A stretch of DNA of 64,000 nucleotides from Haematobia irritans. Taxonomy: Eukaryota > Arthropoda > Insecta > Diptera > Muscidae. The stretch is from the NCBI RefSeq assembly GCF_050003625.1, contig NC_134397.1:154710691-154774690 (forward strand). Reading direction: 5' to 3'. Made by a program: the position numbers and the translations under genes. Positions 34,253 through 46,300 of the stretch are shown piece by piece (within the stretch, counting starts at the first letter, position 1; each line of letters opens with the position of its first letter). The notes beneath the pieces were generated by a model. It was given only the letters and a program-made list of their open reading frames with translations, did not search any database and was not told where the DNA came from.

Positions 34253-35164
34253 CAAGTGTACCGAATGTGGTTAAAATTGGTCTAGATTTAGATACACTGT
34301 TAAAAAATATGTTTTTCATATGTTTCGATATAAACAAAATTTGTTTCGGGCACAGTTTTTAAACACAATATATTTAAGTGCAAACATTTAATATTCCTAA
34401 ACTAACACTAAATGTTTGGGACACATATTTTCATATGTTAGAATATATTATGTTTGGGCCATGAATGTTTCATAAAAATAATATGTGTGAATGTAAACAT
34501 ATATAAATTTACAAATTTCGAGTAAACATATATATGTTTACAATTTCTGTGAAACGGTTGTATGTTGTTTCGGAAAACTGCTTTATGATAAGGCCAAAAA
34601 TTTGATATGCTTAAGTCTAAATATTATTTAATTTGAATATTAGAATGAGTATTCGGAGTAAAGAGAATAGACATTCGGAACCAAGAGAATAGAGATTTGA
34701 AAAAAACAGCATGTGTTTTCGCATTGAGAGGAGAATTTTATGTATGTGTGGACAAGTGTTTTGTTTATCATTGTGGCATTATGGACACACATTTTTTTAA
34801 CGGCCTTAAAAATGAAATTAAGTACAAAATTCGATAAGTTTTACATGCATTTAAAGTGGTGTTAAATGCTAGTAAAAACCGGTTAACGCCTAAATAAATT
34901 TATGTGTACATTATAACATTATTTATGTATGTTATGTTTATACTCTTCTTTGGTTAGAGTTTTTGATTTTCTTCCAAAATTTCAAACTTTTATACCAAAA
35001 ACAGTTTTTTGTTATAAAATTGTTATTTTTGCAATAAAAAATAATATTTTATCCAAAAGCCATTTCGTTTATATAAGCGCTGTTTCTGACTGTAAATCTT
35101 TAATAACCCACATTTCGAAGTTTTATTATAAAAATTTAATATAGTATAAACGTCTAAATTAAAA

Positions 35165-35250
35165 AAAATTGGTTCGGTCGGAGCAGGAATTGAACCCACG
35201 ACCCTTTGCATGCTAGGCAGACATGCTAACCACTGCTCTACGTGGCCAAC
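35165..35250 (-). mobile_element. SINE head (tRNA-derived), 5' part only
   Basis: The minus strand reads GGCCACGTAGAGCAGTGGTT, then GTCGTGGGTTCAATTCC and GCTCCGACCGAACC, the tRNA head of the SINE family with both Pol III boxes. The body is absent. Confidence 0.75.
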
Positions 35251-35360
35251 AAATGTATGTTTCTTTTAAATAATTTTATGTTTGCATTGGCTCGTGGGCG
35301 CTGCAAACTATGCTATATAAATGTAACTTATAATGGTAATTGTCTACTGGTGACTATAAC

Positions 35361-35440
35361 AGCTACGTAGCCCAGGGGATAGTGTGTTGGCTTACAAACT
35401 GTATGGTCCTCGGTTCGATTCTCCGTCCAGGCGAAAGGTA
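35361..35440 (+). repeat. tRNA-like block in TA-flanked element
   Basis: CAGCTACGTAGCCCAGGGGA, then GGTCCTCGGTTCGATTCTCC and GCGAAAGGTAAAATTT. The B box is intact and the A box is plausible. It is followed by ACAGAAAAAGGTGCCAAGAA, as at 12434. Confidence 0.6.
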
Positions 35441-35740
35441 AAATTTAAAAAAATATATAAAATTGAATAATTTCTTCAACATTATTTGTATTACAGAAAA
35501 AGGTGCCAAGAACTATAAAATTTCGTGGAAGTGAAAATTATATGAGGGAATGAGCACAATCTTCTTTGGGGAAAATTCTTCCAAGCATATAATAATTTTG
35601 GGCTCAAAATGGTTCCAAACATATAATATGTTCACATAAAACCAACATATTAATGTTTCGACAGTATCCAATAATATATGTGCTTCCTGCAAAATATTTT
35701 TGGAACATATGTTAGAGAAGCGATTTTTTTTGAGGGTGTA

Positions 35741-36489
35741 TAGCTCCAACATTTATGTTTCTTCCCCTTTAAACTCACATGATCAAAGTCACTTCGATTT
35801 GCATATGTGTGTGTGCCAACCCATAGAGACGACTAGCAGCAGTTGTATCCCTTATAAATGCAAACATAAATCTAACAAAAAATATGGAAAAAGTTTTAGG
35901 TATTAACCTTTAGCCACCGTAATTTTTATTTTTATTTTATAATTTTACCATTTTGTTATGGTGTAAAATTTTGCACATCAACTTTTAATCTCTTATATCT
36001 TAAGGACTCAATGCTTCGTTTGTCCCTTTTTAAAGATCCTTCCCGATGAGGCTAACAAAATTTTCTTTTACGCCTACTTGCATTTAATAACTTACTTAAC
36101 CAAAAGATTGTTTACCCTTACTTTCCAATTTTCTGGAGTTAAGGAGATTTGTCTACATTTTGTGTTAATCGCTACCTCATCAGCATTTGTTTTAGTCATT
36201 GCCTCGTATCATTTCGTCTAACATGAAACCACGCACACACACACCCATGAACATTTCACATAAGGAACATTTCCACGAAGGTATGACACATATGAAGCAA
36301 AGCAGACATATTTGTGTGTTCTTTCGTGCTTAAAGTAAAAGATGTCAAATGAAGCGTAAACTATAGCGTTGAGAGCTAAGGTAGGATAATTCAATATTGT
36401 AAAAAGACTAAAAGTAAATTGTAAAACTACTTTCTCCTTTGATGAACTGGACCGTAAATTATTATTTACATTATTTATTATAATTTAAT
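35741..36489. other. Unique sequence
   Basis: Non-repetitive with a CACACACACAC run at 36230-36244. No gene recognised. Confidence 0.45.
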
Positions 36490-36499
36490 TTAAATTAAA

Positions 36500-37060
36500 T
36501 TTTTTTGCGGGTGAGGGTAGGAAAATGCTTTATGTACCTGACAGTGTTTCCACCCGTGTGCCGGACTACAAATGGCTACCAGCTAAAAAAAACAATCACT
36601 CTTCCCTCGGCGTATGATTACCACCTCGGAACCGCTTTCGCATTACTTCGAGGTGAACCCCACGTGGTCCATGACCATCTGCTTCTAGACCCCATACATA
36701 TTCGAGCCTACATTACTCGTGTCGTAGTCGCCATGTCAAACTCTTTCCTGCGGAGAACTTGTTCTACAAATCGCCTTATGGCTTCCCCGTTCTTCTCACT
36801 CTGTACTATCTTCTGGACTATATTTCTCGGAGAGACATGTCCAAATTCATATTCAATGATGTCCGTCGTTCGGCATCATCCGCGACCTCTTCTTCTTCGT
36901 AAATACAGTTCTCCGAGCTTCATTTCCCCACATCAAAGAGCATCTGAGTCATATCTTCTCTCCCGCCATAACGCTATGCCAGTTATAAGGCGATGCGTCC
37001 ATTCGCCCTTTGTCTCGTCCCTCCATCGTTCCTTCCATCTATCTGTGGTCTCTTGTTGAA
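36500..37060 (-). pseudogene. LINE ORF2 C-terminal domain, broken
   Basis: The minus-strand frame reads TTDRWKERWRDETKGEWTHR followed by LI, the tryptophan-rich, WTxxLI motif that follows the reverse transcriptase in R1/Jockey-type ORF2. Several stops follow (for example after WREKI). It shows the relic keeps its 3' end. Confidence 0.7.
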
Positions 37061-37145
37061 TGTTCGGTATCATGTCCGTCGCGCCTTATTGGTTAGGTTA
37101 GAAGACCTTTTGACGCTCAATCGCCAGGAGGTCTATAGGGATCGT

Positions 37146-37760
37146 TCATGCTATCACTAATACGGCTTCCCCCGATACTGTGCGATATGCTGAAGAGATT
37201 CTCAGAGCTGCCCTTCTGTTTACTGAAATCAGCTTTTTCGCTTTAGTCCGTCTGTGCAGGGTCGACACCGAGATCTCACATCCATAGAGGAGTATACTGT
37301 TAGTCATCTCCATAACTATCCTTCTTCTGCTTGGAAGAGGGCCTCCTATGTTAACCATCAGCCTGCTCAGTCGCGAAGTTAGTTTCGAGTCCAGCCTTAG
37401 TCGCAAGTATTTGTTGGGATTACCATGTCATCTCTATTTCTAGAGGCAGATGTCGTCTCGATAGTAGTAGCAGTTCAGTTTAATAAGCCGTTCGAATAAT
37501 TTTCCAGCTGTGTCCAGCATGCACAATGGCCTTTACGACAATGGCGACGCTTGATCGCCCTTGTCCTTGCTGATAAGAACTAGCCTTTGTTATTTCCACG
37601 CTTTAGGGAAGATTCCTTCTTGTCCTTGAGGCTTTTGGCAGCATTCCGCAGTTCCTCGTTTGTAAAGACATGTGGGATGTTTGTGAGCGCCTCTGGGAAT
37701 AAAGTTTCGACGATGTCCGCATTTCATTCTCGTCCATCTTGTCCACCGGACCTCTCGTGT
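37146..37760 (-). pseudogene. LINE reverse transcriptase, broken and internally deleted
   Basis: In minus order: FTNEELRNAAKSLK and RLVLISKDKGDQ (finger region), then RPLCMLDTAGKLFERLIK, then directly LRLDSKLTSRLSRLMVNIGG and SILLYGCEI (thumb region). The palm with the catalytic Y/FADD motif, which should lie between these, is gone, so no polymerase activity is possible. The thumb frame is open from 37406 to 37146. Confidence 0.85.
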
Positions 37761-37869
37761 CTAGTTTCTGCATAACTATTTGGTATCCTAGTCCTAAGGT
37801 TTATTGTTTATATCTAATCGTATCTCTTCCCATTTATCTCTCTTACTCCTACTTATACTGTACTGCAAT

Positions 37870-38628
37870 TGTTTCTTTCTCGTATCTGTTACACAAAAGT
37901 AAAATCCGGAATAGTGCCCTCACAGCCGGGTTGCCGGAATGTGGCTGTAGTAGCAATTTTCGCAACAGTCCTGCCTATCCGTGCGAACATATCTAGAATC
38001 TTCCTTCTCCTTGGAACTGTAGATCTCATTCCCCACTCAATCGCCCGTGAGTTAAAGTCCCCTGCCGACTCACCATTTCTGTGTCGTGAAAAGTCCTCGA
38101 TGTCATTTAATTTTTCCTGGAAGTGAGCTAGTTAGGTAGCAGCTTAGGTTAGGTTGCCACCCGATGTATCCTTTTTATAGCCGAGTCCGAAGGGCGTTCC
38201 ACATTGCAGTGAAACCACTTAGAGAAGCTTTGAAACTCTCAGAAATGTCACCAGCATTACTGAGGTGGGATAATCCACCGCTGAAAAACTTTTTAGTGTT
38301 CGGTCGAAGCAGGAATCGAACCCACGACCTTGTGTATGCAAGGCGGGCATTCTAACCATTGCACCACGGTGGCACTCTAGGTAACAGCGTACAATCGTAT
38401 AATTCGCAATCTGCACCCAAACGAAGCCATTGCCGCCTCCGCTGTCGTTTTAGCGTGGTCTTCAACTGGGAGACCACATTGCAGCTGCTCTTCGAGCCAA
38501 AAACCGTTTGTCATACTACTATATTTCTCACTGATAATAACAAAATCTGCTTCTTCCTCTTTGACAATCTGGGCCAGGAGAGCTTGTGCCACATTTTCTC
38601 TGTGCATGTTTTCTTGTAAGAACTTCAC
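37870..38628 (-). pseudogene. LINE ORF2 endonuclease (APE-like), split by a SINE
   Basis: The N-terminal part (38628-38389) reads KFLQENMHRENVAQALLAQI and VKEEEADFVIISEKY, the start typical of R1-clade ORF2 with the catalytic Asn and Glu. The initiator would be GTG, so the ATG is lost. After the SINE at 38144-38377 the frame resumes with AGDFNSRAIEWG (38062-38030), the GDFN catalytic motif, and RQPGCEGTIPDFTF. Confidence 0.82.
38144..38377 (-). mobile_element. SINE with internal deletion, inserted in LINE endonuclease
   Basis: Reverse-strand SINE with intact A and B boxes (CACCGTGGTGCAATGG, GGGTTCGATTCC). Target duplication TAGGTAGCAGC (38133-38143) / TAGGTAACAGC (38378-38388), one mismatch in 11. 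The body runs from the head to GGCTATAAAAAGG and then jumps to GATACATCGGGT, missing roughly 100 bp present at 32115-32220. Confidence 0.92.
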
Positions 38629-38651
38629 TACTTGTTATTTGTGGTGGGGAT

Positions 38652-38725
38652 GGTTAGGTTAGGTTAGGTGGCAGCCCGATGTATCAGGCTCACTTAGACT
38701 ATTCAGTCCATTGTGATACCACATT
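38652..38725 (-). mobile_element. 5'-truncated SINE in LINE ORF1/ORF2 junction
   Basis: Only the last 74 bp of the SINE (AATGTGGTATCACAATGGAC to the (CCTAA)n tail), flanked by the exact 9-bp repeat GGTGGGGAT (38643-38651 and 38726-38734). 5' truncation plus target duplication is the hallmark of LINE-driven insertion. Confidence 0.9.
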
Positions 38726-38734
38726 GGTGGGGAT

Positions 38735-39202
38735 ACAGCTACGGGAGTCCGGCATGTGATCTGTTGCTTTGCACTCGCTATTAGAGCAAATGCAACATTT
38801 CATGGCAGTTGTGCGTTCCTTCATCTTGTGACCCATCCTTCCACATTTTATGCCGAGACCAATTCCGTACCTGTCTGGTCCTTTGCATGTGTCTTCTTTA
38901 TACTTCATACGACAGTTGGTCCATCCTATTATAATCCTTGTCTCCTTAAGAAGTATATTTGCATCGGCTGCCGGGAGGGAGACAAAGGACCTCTTTTGTT
39001 TGTAGCCGTAAGTCGTAGTCATGTCTTCATTAGGTGTCTTTGTCACTTCCCTAATAGACGACTCTCTTACTTCTTTTTGTGAGCGCATCCAGGTCCTGGA
39101 TGTACAGATCATCTTGACGATCTGTACAACGGCCTTATCCTTCAGTGTGCCCGAGATAGTCCCTCGGAAGGTCTCTTTGTCTCCCCCTTTTCCCATCGCC
39201 AA
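38735..39202 (-). pseudogene. LINE ORF1 (gag-like), partial
   Basis: The minus frame carries KGGDKETFRGTISGTLKDKA and then, at the C-terminus, zinc-knuckle remnants: CGRMGH (C-x2-G-x3-H), and CCICSNSECKATDHMPDSRS followed by C. R1-clade ORF1 proteins bind RNA through such CCHC knuckles. The expected first cysteine spacing is damaged, the 5' part is missing, and a truncated SINE ends the frame. Confidence 0.8.
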
Positions 39203-39234
39203 GAGAATGGAGCCAGCCTTAACTTAATTATATT

Positions 39235-41513
39235 TAATACTAGCGTAACCCGGCCCGCTTCGCTGCGCCTTCCGAAGTGTTTTTGTAGGAACATTTTGCG
39301 TTAACTTAGTCAACCATATCCTTCGTGCTGAAAACAAATTCGAAAAGATTTGAATTCTTTCAAACAAATCGGACTACTTGCTTTTTCGTTTATAGGTACA
39401 AATACGGCGGATATGCATATGTAAAACGGTTCGTCTTAAAAAATGTCGTGGAGGGTGTACCCTTTCCTCCAAATTTTTTAAATAATGTTCTGTATTCAAG
39501 TAGTTGGACAATCTTCTATATTTCTTGTGAATTTTAAGTGTGGTTTGTCAAGGAATGATACCTTTCCTTGACAAACCTCAACATATGTTATCTGAAAATT
39601 AAGCACTATATTATAATAACATACAAAGAATTACTGTTTCCCATCCAATAAATCGGAAAAACCAAAAGTAGTAAAAAAATTTTACCACATTAACATTTGC
39701 TAAAATGTTAGAAAATGATGCACCCTCTACGTTGTCTGCCAATTTCATGTAAATTTAAGTTCTTTACTAAAAACAAGTCTGGCAGAATCTTGTTCAAAAA
39801 TCATAAAATTATGTACCGAGTTCCCATTTACGGACAACCCTCTACTTTCAATTTAAGAAAAAAAACGGACAAAAGGGAACCCTCTCCCCACCTTCGCTCC
39901 ACTCCGACCTGATATCGGACTATGACGTACCCCTATATTAATTTCACAACTACTCAATGGTCCCTATAAATTCTGTCGAAGAAAATCGACAAAGTTTATT
40001 CAAATTTTCCCCTTCCCCAACCAGTTATCGAAAAATGATATAATAATTTAAAAATCATGTATAAAGTTAATCACCTCCTCCCACGTTCCCTGTAAATTTC
40101 AAGTAGATCGGAGATGTTTAAATTTTGCTCTATTGTTTTAAAGGGACGTCACATTCCCCGATACAATATCGACAAACACCGTGGTGAATAGCACCCAAGC
40201 ACTTCAAGTGTGGGGCAAGGAAGGTTACCTCTTCGTTCATAACCTTCCCCCACTGCCTTTGTAAATTTCAAGAAAACTTAAGAATTTTTGTTTTTCTTCC
40301 AGTTTTAGAGGAGGACCTCCTCCCCAAATATCGAAAAGTGATGTAGCGTATCTTTTGTAAACGTCCCAGAAAATGTCAAGCAAATTATAAGCCTAAAGGG
40401 GCGGCCTCTCTTCCGTCCAAATATCACAAAATCAGGTATCAACTATTAATATCGTAACCTCTCCCCAATCCTCTGTAAATTTCAAGTAACTCGGTAAAGT
40501 TTAATTGTTTCTCTGCACGCAGAGAAGGAATATGATCACCTCAAACATGTTTCGAGAGCAAAATGTTATTTTTGTATGGTGACCATGTAACATGTTTGTC
40601 ACTAAAATGTTATTTTCTCGTCAAATATAACCTGCTTGACGTAATCAGATACATGATTTCCGAGAAAATAGCTTGGTTGCGAAAACCATGTTACATGGTC
40701 ACCACCCAAAAATAACATTTTGCTCTTAAAACATGTTTGAGGTGATCATATTCCTTCTCTGGGTGTGTATGTAGTTACTTAAGAGAAGCGGATGTCTCCC
40801 TATGTCCTTTTATTTTTATTAAAAAATTAGGAACCTGATATAAATATCATAACCTCACTCATTTTTCCGTAAAATTTCAGTCGGGTAAGTTTAGTTTTGT
40901 TTTCACTGTACTTTAAAAAAAAGTCGGGCAAAGGGGTGGTCCACCTCCCCGACCAAATATCGAAAAATAATGTAGCGGATTTTTGTCTAGATGCCAACCC
41001 CAACATTCAATGAAAATTTCAAGCAAATCGCATAATTTTGTTCCAAGTTTAAAAAGGTAGGGTAAGGGGAGGTCGCCCTCCCGTCCACATATGAAACCCC
41101 ATATTAATTCCATAACCTCACCGCATGTTCTCGGTAAATCTCAAATAATTTAGAGAATTTTAGTTTTTTCACTGTACTTTAAAAAAGAGGGGAGGTCCCC
41201 CTCCGCCACCAAATATCGAAATATAAAGTAGCTGATTTTTGTCTAGATACCAACCCCAACCTTCAATAAAAATTTCAAGCAAATCGGTCAACTTTGGTCC
41301 AATTTTCAAAAAGTCCGACAAAGGGGAGGTCCCCCTCCGCGACCAGGTGTCAAAAAATGAGGTACCCTATTTTCACCACATGAACGCCACATACAATCTC
41401 GGAAAGTTTCAAGTAAATCGGTTCAGCCGTTTCGGAGCCAACTCGGACCATACAAACAAACAAACAAATAAACAAACATAAATTGAATTTTATATATATA
41501 GATAGATTAGTTA
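39235..41513 (+). repeat. Dispersed repeat starting ACTAGCGTAACCCGGCCCGC
   Basis: The start TAGCGTAACCCGGCCCGCTT then CGCTGCGCC, and the end GGTTCAGCCGTTTCGGAGCC followed by (AAAC)n and TATATATAGATAGAT, are a widely seen insect repeat type. The interior has diverged sub-units of the form CCTCCCCGACCAAATATCG / CCAACCCCAAC / ATTTCAAGCAAATCG repeated from 40915 to 41330. No intact ORF. A MITE sits inside at 40520. Class unresolved. Confidence 0.65.
40520..40761 (+). mobile_element. Foldback MITE (CAGAGAAGG ends)
   Basis: CAGAGAAGGAATATGATCAC at the left and GTGATCATATTCCTTCTCTG at the right are exact inverse ends. The match continues inward for about 70 bp with few differences (AACATGTTT, GCAAAATGTTATTTTTG, GGTGACCATGTAACATG). 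242 bp, no ORF. The CAGAGAA start resembles hAT termini. A second copy, inverted, is at 52745. Confidence 0.9.
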
Positions 41514-42574
41514 AGTCCATTTCGTTCTTAATATATCAATTATGTAAACGTCATAAGAATTTTAGATTACTTTCAGTAAACAGAAAACAGCCATCCCGTA
41601 GAATATGCTTAAGGAACGAGCACCCAATACACTCACGGACTGATTAACAAAGACATCCAAACGAAGAAGCTATATAAGACATAAGGAACATGACATGACT
41701 GTCATCCATATGATAAACGGAGGAAGGAGTTGATGGAAAGAAGTCAAATAGAATTTTGTGACATTTTGTTCTTGCCATTTCTTTGGGATGGTAGACACAT
41801 GCTGTCCATAAGTTTCTTCACATCTGGCTGTGATGTGATAAGCAGAGGTTAGACGACACTGGTGATTACTAGATTTTGCCAAGATTTAACCTAAATCAAA
41901 TGGATGGAATACCAATGGTATGTATTCCACAGAATTGATACAATTCCTAGAGGCTCTATACAGCAGGGGGACGGAGTAGTGGGTTCATGTAAGTTAAGAT
42001 AGGTATGTATATTGCAGTTCGTGAGTTGTTAACAATGAAGGGATTGTCGGCTAGACAAGAAGATGAAAAGGGAGTGAGCGAGTACGAGTCCTGTAATAAA
42101 TTCCATTGCGTTTTTCCCTCTTGGTCGCTTTTTTTACTTGAGCCGCTTAGGGAAATACAACTTTTGTGGGATTTGAAGTATTTCTTGTTTGTTTTCTTTG
42201 GTAACTAATTTTTTGGATTTGCTTAAATCAATGTCACTCAAATCCATCGTAATTTGGTTTTCACATTTTCGTGTTTTTTTTTCTATTTCCATTCATCCTT
42301 TTTATCTCCAGGGTCAAGAGCTTATGTCTCTAGCTATTCAACCAAAATGTTTTGCGTTTCATTTATTATTTCAATTTCAAAACTAATTTATTTAAGACGT
42401 TTTGTGATGTCAAGTCCAAGTGTTTTCAAAATTTATCACCACCATTGAGAGATGTCTCTCATTAGTCAAAATTTGGTAAATATTATTTTGAAGTTTGAGC
42501 AAATTTAAAAATAAAATTAAAGATGGGTTTATTCAATTAATGAAATCAGTAAAATTAATTTGATTATCTAACTA
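41514..42574. other. Unique sequence
   Basis: No repeat family recognised and no exon with coding bias. A moderately GC-richer patch at 42000-42110 has an open frame but no convincing splice sites. Confidence 0.45.
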
Positions 42575-42655
42575 AGTCCAGAGTTCACCAATGTGGTATC
42601 ATAATGGACTGAATACTCTAACTGTGCCTGATACATCGGGCTGCCACCTAACCTA
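42575..42655 (+). mobile_element. 5'-truncated SINE tail
   Basis: AGAGTTCACCAATGTGGTAT to CCACCTAACCTAAC. Possible target duplication AACTAAGT / AACAAAGT (one mismatch in 8). Confidence 0.8.
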
Positions 42656-42674
42656 ACAAAGTTTAGATAAATAT

Positions 42675-43062
42675 ATACATAGATGTACCCCGAATTACTG
42701 TTGAGAATTTCTGAAAAGTGGCATAAAAAGTGTCATTTCAAATAGAAAGTGGTACAAAAATCTTAACAAATTGGCACATCTTTTTATAAAGAAAAACTAC
42801 GAATTAAATGAATTTTAAAAATCTTTGTCTATGAAGTTAGGGTTAATTTAAAAATAAAAATAAAATAAATAGACCGCTAAATATATAAATTACAGTTGAG
42901 AATTTCGGAAAAGTAGCACAAACAGTGCCACTTTAAATAGAAAGTGACACATTCATCATAACAAAGTGGCACATCTTTTTATAAAGACAAACTACGTATT
43001 AAATGAATTTTAAAAATCTTTTTCTGTGATATATGAAGTGCATTTTCAAATTAAACCTAAAT
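42675..43062. repeat. Tandem duplication, 195-bp unit
   Basis: TTGAGAATTTCTGAAAAGTG (42701) and TTGAGAATTTCGGAAAAGTA (42896) start two aligned copies that also share GTGGCACATCTTTTTATAAA-like and GAATTTTAAAAATCTTT phrases. The two have drifted, so the event is not recent. Confidence 0.8.
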
Positions 43063-43157
43063 TAATGCAACCATCTCCATTTTATCCAAATCAATCATTG
43101 ATGTTAATAGTTCATGGGAGCACTTAGGTATCAAAGTTGTCCGTGCATGATAACCAC

Positions 43158-46100
43158 GATTGCCACTCATACCAAAAATAATCTGCCAACATTTTAAAAT
43201 AAATCTACCCAATTTTTGTGGTTAGTACGAAAAAATGTCTTTTCTTCGAATGGAATTTTTTATTATTTTACTATATAATGAGATGTGCCATTGCGACAAT
43301 TTTTTGAATTGTAAATGTGTCGAAATTTTAAATATTCTAACGATTACAACTGACTTCCTACTTCTACAAAACGGGAGAACTTACTTACTATGGACTTTGA
43401 TAGTATGACGTAACACAAAAACTAACTTTTTTAAATTTATATAGAAAAATTTGTCTAAATTTTACTTCCATAGAAAATTTTTCAAAATTTTATTTCTATC
43501 GAAAATTTTGTCAAAATTTTACTTCTATAAAAAAATTGTCAAAATTATATTTCTATAAAAAATTTTGTCACAATTTTATTTCCGTATTATTCTACAGAAA
43601 ATTTTGTCAAAATTGTATTTTTATAGAAAATTTGGTCAAAATTGTATTTCTATAGAAAATTTTATCAAAATTGTACTTCAATAGAAAATTTAGTCAAAAT
43701 TTTATTTTTATAAAAAATTTTGTCAACATTTTTTTTAATTTTGTCAAAATTTTATTTCTATAGAAAATTTTGTCAAAATTTTATTTCTACGGAAAGTTTT
43801 ATATCTATAGAACATTTCGTCACAATTTTATTTCTATAGAAAATTTTGTCAAAATGTTATTTCTGTAGAAAATTTTATCAAATTTTATTTCTATACAACA
43901 TTTTGTTAAAATTTTATTTCTATAGAAAATTTTATCAAAATTTTATTCCTATACAACATTTTGTTAAACTTTTATTTCTGTACAAAGAAAATTTAGTCAA
44001 TTTTTTTTTCTTTAGGAAATTTTATCAAAATTGTACTTCTTATTTCTATAGAAAGTTTTGTCACAATTTTATTTCTCTAGAAAATTTTGTCAACATTTTA
44101 TTTCTCTAGAAAATTTTGTCAAAATTTTCTTTCTATAGAAAATTTTTGCAAAATTTTCTTTCTATAGAAAATTTTTGCAAAATTTTCTTTCTATAGAAAA
44201 TTTTTGCAAAATTTTATTTCTGTAGAAAATTTTTGCAAAATTTTATTTTTATAGACAATTTTGTCAAAACTTTATTACTATAGAAAATTTCGTCACAATT
44301 TTATATCTATAGAAAATTTTGGCAATATTTATTTCTATAGAATATTTTATCAAAATTTTTCTAGAGAAAATTTTGTCAAAATTTTATTTCTGTAGAAAAT
44401 TTTGTCAAAATTTTACTTCTATAGAAAAATTTGTCAAAATTTTACTTCTATAAAAAATTGTCAAAATTATATTTCTATAGAAAATTTTATCAAAATTTTA
44501 TTTCTATAGAAAATTTTATTTCTATAGAAAATTTTGTCAAAATTTTATTTCTATAGTAAATTTTGTCAACATTTTAGTTCTATAGAAAATTTTGTCAACA
44601 TTTTATTTCTATAGAAAATTTTGTCCAAATTTTATACCTATAGAAAATTTTATCAAAATTTTATTTCTATAGAAAATTTCGTCAAAAATTACTTCTATAG
44701 AAAATTTGTTTCTTTAGGAAATTTTATCAAAATTTTTTTCTTTAGGAAATTTTATCAAAATTGTATTTCTATGGAAAATTTTGTCAAAATTTTAATTTCT
44801 ATAGAAAACTTTGTGAAAATTCTAGTTCTATAAAAAATATTGTCAAAATTTTATTTCTATAGAAAATTTTGTTAAAATTTTATTTCTAAAGAAAATGTTG
44901 TCAAAGTTTTATTTCTATAGAAAATTTTCTCAACATTTTATTTCTATAGCAAACTTTCTCAAAAAGTTTTTCTATAAAAAATTTTGTCAAAAATGTCTAT
45001 AGTAAATTTTGTCAAAATTTTATTTCTATAGAAAATTTTGTCAAAAATATCTATAGAAAATTTTGTCAACATTTTTTTTCTATAGAAAATTTTGTCAAAA
45101 TTTTATTTCTATAGAAAATTTTGTCATAATTTAATTTCTATAGTAAATTTTGTCAAAATTTTATTTCTATAGAAAATTTTGTCAACATTTTATTTCTATA
45201 GAAAATTTTGTCAAAAAGTTTTTCTATAGAAAATTTTGTCAAAAATGTCTATTGTAAATTTTGTCAAAATTTTATTTCTATAGAAAATTTCGCCAAAATT
45301 TTACTTCTATAGAAAAATTTTGTCAACATTTTATTTCTAAGGAAAATTTTGTCAAAATTTTATTTCTATAGCAAATGTTGTCAAAATTTTATTTCTATAG
45401 CAAATGTTGTCAAAATTTTATTTCTATAGAAAATTTTGTCATTATTTAATTTCTATAGTAAATTTTGTCAAAATTTTATTTCTATAGAAAATTTTGTTAA
45501 AATTTTATTTCTATAGAAAATTTTGTGAAAATTCTAGTTCTATAGAAAATATTGTCGAAATTTTATTTCTATAGAAAATTTTGTTAAAATTTTATTTCTA
45601 TAGAAACTTTTTGTCAAAATTTTATTTGTCAAATTGTCAAAATTTTATTACTTTGTGAAAATTCTAGTTCTATAAAAAATATTGTCAAAATTTTATTTCT
45701 ATAGAAAATTTTGTCAACATTTTATTTCTATAGAAAATTTTGTCAAAATTTTATTTCTATAGAAAGTTTCGTCAAAATTTTACTTCTATAGAAAATTTTG
45801 TTAACATTTTATTTCTATAGAAAATTTTGTCAAAATTCTATTTCTGTAGAAAATATTGTCAAAATTTTATTTCTATAGAAAATGTTGTCAAAATTTTATT
45901 TCTATAGAAAATGTTGTCATAATTTAATTTCTATAGTAAATTTTGTCAAAATTTTATTTCTATAGAAAATTTTGTTAAAATTTTATTTCTATAGAAAATA
46001 CTGTCAAAATTTTATTTTTATAGAAAATTTTGTCAAAATTTTTTTCTACAGAAAATTTTGTGAAAATTCTAGTTCTATAGAAAATATTGTCAAAATTTTA

Positions 46101-46300
46101 GTTCTATAGAAAGTTTTGTCAACATTTTATTTCTATAGAAAATTTTGTCAACATTTTATTTCTATAGAAAATTTTGTCAACGTTTTATTTCTATAGAAAA
46201 TTTTCTCAAAGTTTTATTTCTATAAAAAATTTTGTCAAAATTTTATTTCTATAGAAAATGTTATCAAAATTTGATTTCAATATAAAATTTTGTCAAAATT
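43158..46300 (+). mobile_element. Satellite transposon, 5' module plus long array
   Basis: 5' module 43158-43440: GATTGCCACTCATACC, AAATAATCTGCC, GAATTGTAAATGTGTCG, TTTGATAGTATGACG. It is followed by a T-orientation 29-bp array to about 46300. Sub-blocks repeat (TTGTGAAAATTCTAGTTC near 44813, 45522, 45655 and 46068), marking higher-order units. No 3' module; the array stops at GCATGTAGCAAC. Confidence 0.82.

Larger units (their letters stand above)
34295..35738 (+). mobile_element. TA-flanked ACATATGTT-rich element, long copy with tRNA-like core
   Basis: TA|CACTGTTAAAAAAT at the left, TTTTTTTTGAGGGTG|TA at the right (TA at 34293-34294 and 35739-35740). The two ACATATGTT-rich halves enclose about 720 bp with no recognised match, a reverse SINE head (35165-35250) and the tRNA-like block at 35361. 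Same layout as 11956-12937. Confidence 0.65.
36490..39230 (-). mobile_element. R1-clade non-LTR retrotransposon relic
   Basis: A minus-strand LINE recognised piecewise: ORF1 with zinc knuckles (39202-38735), ORF2 endonuclease (38628-37870), reverse-transcriptase pieces (37760-37146) and ORF2 C-terminal domain (37060-36500). It is 5' truncated, internally deleted and frameshifted. Base composition is more GC-rich than its surroundings. Two SINEs inserted later, each with its own target duplication, so the LINE is the older of the three. Confidence 0.85.

Noticed and set aside
36505..37059. 184-codon plus-strand frame
   Set aside because: The opposite strand carries the LINE ORF2 C-terminal motif (GEWTHRLI). 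The plus frame is incidental.
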